DNA of 7,569 nt from a bacterium (GTDB taxonomy: Bacteria; 4484-113; JAGGVC01): positions 1 through 7,569 of the forward strand of contig JABRWB010000100.1 of assembly GCA_039961635.1 (NCBI GenBank), in the 5' to 3' direction. The notes beneath the pieces are model-generated. The model was not told the origin of the DNA and did no database searches. It was given only the letters and a program-made list of their open reading frames with translations. Shown in pieces: positions 5,870-7,569 of this stretch. Position 1 is the first letter of the stretch; each line of letters starts with the position of its first letter. Both the position numbers and the translations under genes were made by a program.

Positions 5870-5874
5870 CCTCC
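5870..5874 (-). promoter_or_regulatory. ribosome binding site deciding the start of small membrane protein A
   Basis: On the minus strand GGAGG is followed by five bases and ATG at 5864. It begins two bases after the TAA of the cysteine-rich gene (5878-5876), inside the alternative TAATG overlap. Confidence 0.6.
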
Positions 5875-5875
5875 A

Positions 5876-7569
5876 TTACCAATTGGAAGAATCTAGGCAG
5901 TAAGGCCAAACGCACGCTGTGCCTAGAAGTGTAACATCCTTTTTGCTTTTCCTTCCTTCCGGCACATCCAGTGTGCCACAATGGTGGCTAATTTCATGTG
6001 CGATATCATCCATTACTTCGCACAAATTTCTGCCTGCAGTACTCCATACATTGCAAAGAACTATATAGCCCCATTTATTCTTTGTATAGCCGGAAGAACC
6101 GGCCGCACGGCATCGATAGCACTGACACGCCGTGTGAGCGCACACTATATGGATAGTCCATAATTTTGTGTGAAAGCACTTCATAAAATTTGGCAACACT
6201 TTATCGTATGGGTTATTGCAACATTTTTTCATTGCTTTGTTTAGATGATACCTTGCGTCATCAACAAATGACATAGCCGGACCGCAACCTGCTAAATCGC
6301 GGAACGGTCCATCATCCCAAAATGTTCCGTATCCAAAGCATTTCGTGGCTAATTCTTCCATTGTATAATTCTGAAATATGGTATCACAAGGATCAGGGCC
6401 AGGTGCCATGTCATACCGACCATAGCTGCCAAACCCTCCTCCCATCGGCGATCCGCATCCTCCACATGCGCCCCCTGTTCCTCCCCCGCCGGTTCCGCCA
6501 CCGCCGGGAGCTTCGGGAGGGCCAAAACGCTCTTGAAGCGAACTGCAGTAGTCGCTGCAGCATCCCATCGCAGCATCGGAACCACAGGGCAGACAAGGAG
6601 CGTCGCTAGCTCCGCATTTCAAATTGTCGCAATAGCCGTAGGCATAGTCCTTATCAGTTTTGAGAAGTTTCTTATGCATTTCTGGGTTAGGATTTTTTGT
6701 AAATTTAGGGCACATTGGAATCTCCGTGCATACTCCTGCGCAGCAGCAGCCGCAACCGCTTGTGCACATTTCTAGTGCGGCGTCGAGTCCTTCTCCGTAA
6801 TCCTTGCAGCAGCATGATTTTAAGGTGCCTTTAAATCCGGGTTTACACATACCATCCTGAGTATATAAATCGCACCCACTAAGCTCAGGATCGTTTCCGT
6901 TGTTAATTGAATTTCCCCACCCGGCCAATAAGTATACGGTTGCGGGCGAGCGAGTCGTGCCACAAGTAAACATTCCATGCGCAAAATGTACGCCGTTGCC
7001 CCTCCCCCCCGGATTCACGTCCCTGCCGATGATCCACGTCTTGACCCGCGTCCCTTCGTACATCAGGTTCGTTCCGCTTATTTCCAGCGCGCCGCGGTCG
7101 CTTGGCAGCGCAATCGTGTTCTCGGAATAGGTCGGGTTCCTGTGGCTGAAAAGCTCGCTCGGATAAAGCGTTGTCTGGGCCATGACCGTGGGCACTGCGC
7201 CATTGACAAGCACGAGCCTGCCCTTTGCTGCAATCGCTTCGGTGTCTCCGGCTGCGGAAGTGAAGGGATTGTACGTCCTGCGGGACGGCGATATCTCGTC
7301 CGAGACATTGATGAACTGCGTGGCGCTGTTGGTTTGGATCTGCTGGCTCTCGACCGGCCGCAGTGCATGCGGATGGTTCGTCCACGTGGGCGCGGTATTT
7401 TTGGAGTGCGCCGCTTCATCGGCGCTTTTGGTCCCGCGGTTAATCGCCGGAGACAAGGCGGGGGTAAATTTCCGCATTTCGAAATTGCACCGGCAAGCCG
7501 GTGCACTCCCAAATCCGGGCGTGGGCCGCACGCTCCAACCCAAGAATATCCGCGGTGAGGTTTTCCGGA
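5876..7569 (-). CDS. cysteine-rich protein with C-terminal HExxHxxGxxD metalloprotease-like motif (possibly open at right edge)
   Basis: The frame has no stop up to the right edge, so the 5' end may lie outside. Internal starts are TTG 7543 (555 residues; numbering used here) and ATG 7477; neither has a good ribosome site. Roughly residues 88-150 form a GC-rich module shared with the left-edge gene. After a G7 tract (about residue 180) the DNA turns AT-rich and the protein becomes cysteine-rich: about 37 Cys, with CCC clusters, an N-terminal Cys block, a Gly-rich linker (GGGGTGGGGTGG) and a C-terminal part with CAHTACQCYRC. The end carries AHEISHHCGTLD: His516, Glu517, His520, Gly523, Asp526, the HExxHxxGxxD zinc-site pattern known from snapalysin (M7) type metzincins. 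Paired cysteines suggest a disulfide-rich exported protein, but no signal peptide is visible in the window. Catalysis and an effector role are inference; I recognise no named family for the whole protein. Confidence 0.75.
   Translation of the reverse strand, partial: RKTSPRIFLGWSVRPTPGFGSAPACRCNFEMRKFTPALSPAINRGTKSADEAAHSKNTAPTWTNHPHALRPVESQQIQTNSATQFINVSDEISPSRRTYNPFTSAAGDTEAIAAKGRLVLVNGAVPTVMAQTTLYPSELFSHRNPTYSENTIALPSDRGALEISGTNLMYEGTRVKTWIIGRDVNPGGRGNGVHFAHGMFTCGTTRSPATVYLLAGWGNSINNGNDPELSGCDLYTQDGMCKPGFKGTLKSCCCKDYGEGLDAALEMCTSGCGCCCAGVCTEIPMCPKFTKNPNPEMHKKLLKTDKDYAYGYCDNLKCGASDAPCLPCGSDAAMGCCSDYCSSLQERFGPPEAPGGGGTGGGGTGGACGGCGSPMGGGFGSYGRYDMAPGPDPCDTIFQNYTMEELATKCFGYGTFWDDGPFRDLAGCGPAMSFVDDARYHLNKAMKKCCNNPYDKVLPNFMKCFHTKLWTIHIVCAHTACQCYRCRAAGSSGYTKNKWGYIVLCNVWSTAGRNLCEVMDDIAHEISHHCGTLDVPEGRKSKKDVTLLGTACVWPYCLDSSNW
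7004..7010 (-). repeat. G7 tract at the domain junction of the cysteine-rich gene
   Basis: On the coding strand seven G residues are followed by A and four more G, coding PGGRG between the conserved N-terminal module and the cysteine-rich region. Slippage here would put the C-terminal domain out of frame. Confidence 0.7.
7486..7505. repeat. perfect 9-bp hairpin near the 5' end of the cysteine-rich gene
   Basis: TGCACCGGC (7486-7494) pairs with GCCGGTGCA (7497-7505) across a two-base AA spacer. It lies 8 bases upstream of the candidate ATG at 7477, or in frame if translation begins earlier. Its form resembles the GC-rich hairpins in the RHS remnant, although the sequence is not the same. Confidence 0.7.

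Noticed and set aside
6322-7558. Plus-strand open frames opposite the cysteine-rich gene, up to 193 codons
   Set aside because: No motifs or good starts; the minus-strand frame explains the region with structured Cys patterns, a Gly linker and an HExxH motif.

Overview
The window looks like a chromosomal segment from a GC-rich bacterium. Most genes have strong G/C third-position bias; the block 3481-3540, inside the nitroreductase gene, has 45 G+C of 60. Nothing here is a taxonomic marker, so the lineage stays open. Several families of GC-rich palindromes and RHS/YD-repeat debris suggest a large, repeat-rich environmental genome.

Layout. (1) Left edge, minus strand: the 5' part of a gene (1 to about 313) running off the window. 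(2) 378-3588, plus strand: a compact four-gene run of recX, a secreted protein of unknown function with beta-propeller-like sequence, a glyoxalase II-like metallo-beta-lactamase-fold hydrolase and a nitroreductase. The first three overlap by 11 bases at each junction. (3) 3631-4788, minus strand, convergent with the run: a complete NifS/IscS-type cysteine desulfurase with a TTG start. (4) 4789-5571: a purine-rich tract, a cluster of GC-rich hairpins and a 5'-truncated YD-repeat (RHS) remnant. (5) 5572-7569, minus strand: a clearly AT-richer module (blocks 5761-5820 and 6181-6240 have 22 and 18 G+C of 60). It encodes a large cysteine-rich protein with a C-terminal HExxHxxGxxD zinc-protease-like motif, followed by two tiny, closely packed membrane-protein genes.

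The N-terminal, GC-rich part of the cysteine-rich protein is about half identical (25 of 49 aligned residues, no gaps) to the gene at the left edge. The same N-terminal module therefore occurs twice in 7.5 kb, and at the right edge it is joined to an AT-rich, cysteine-rich C-terminus. With the small membrane ORFs and the headless RHS fragment just behind it, this resembles a polymorphic-toxin-type locus: a conserved carrier, a swapped variable effector, small possible immunity or accessory genes, and a displaced older C-terminal part. That functional reading is inference; the parts and their order are visible in the sequence.

The core genes (recX, MBL hydrolase, nitroreductase, cysteine desulfurase) look like ordinary housekeeping genes between two copies of this accessory module.
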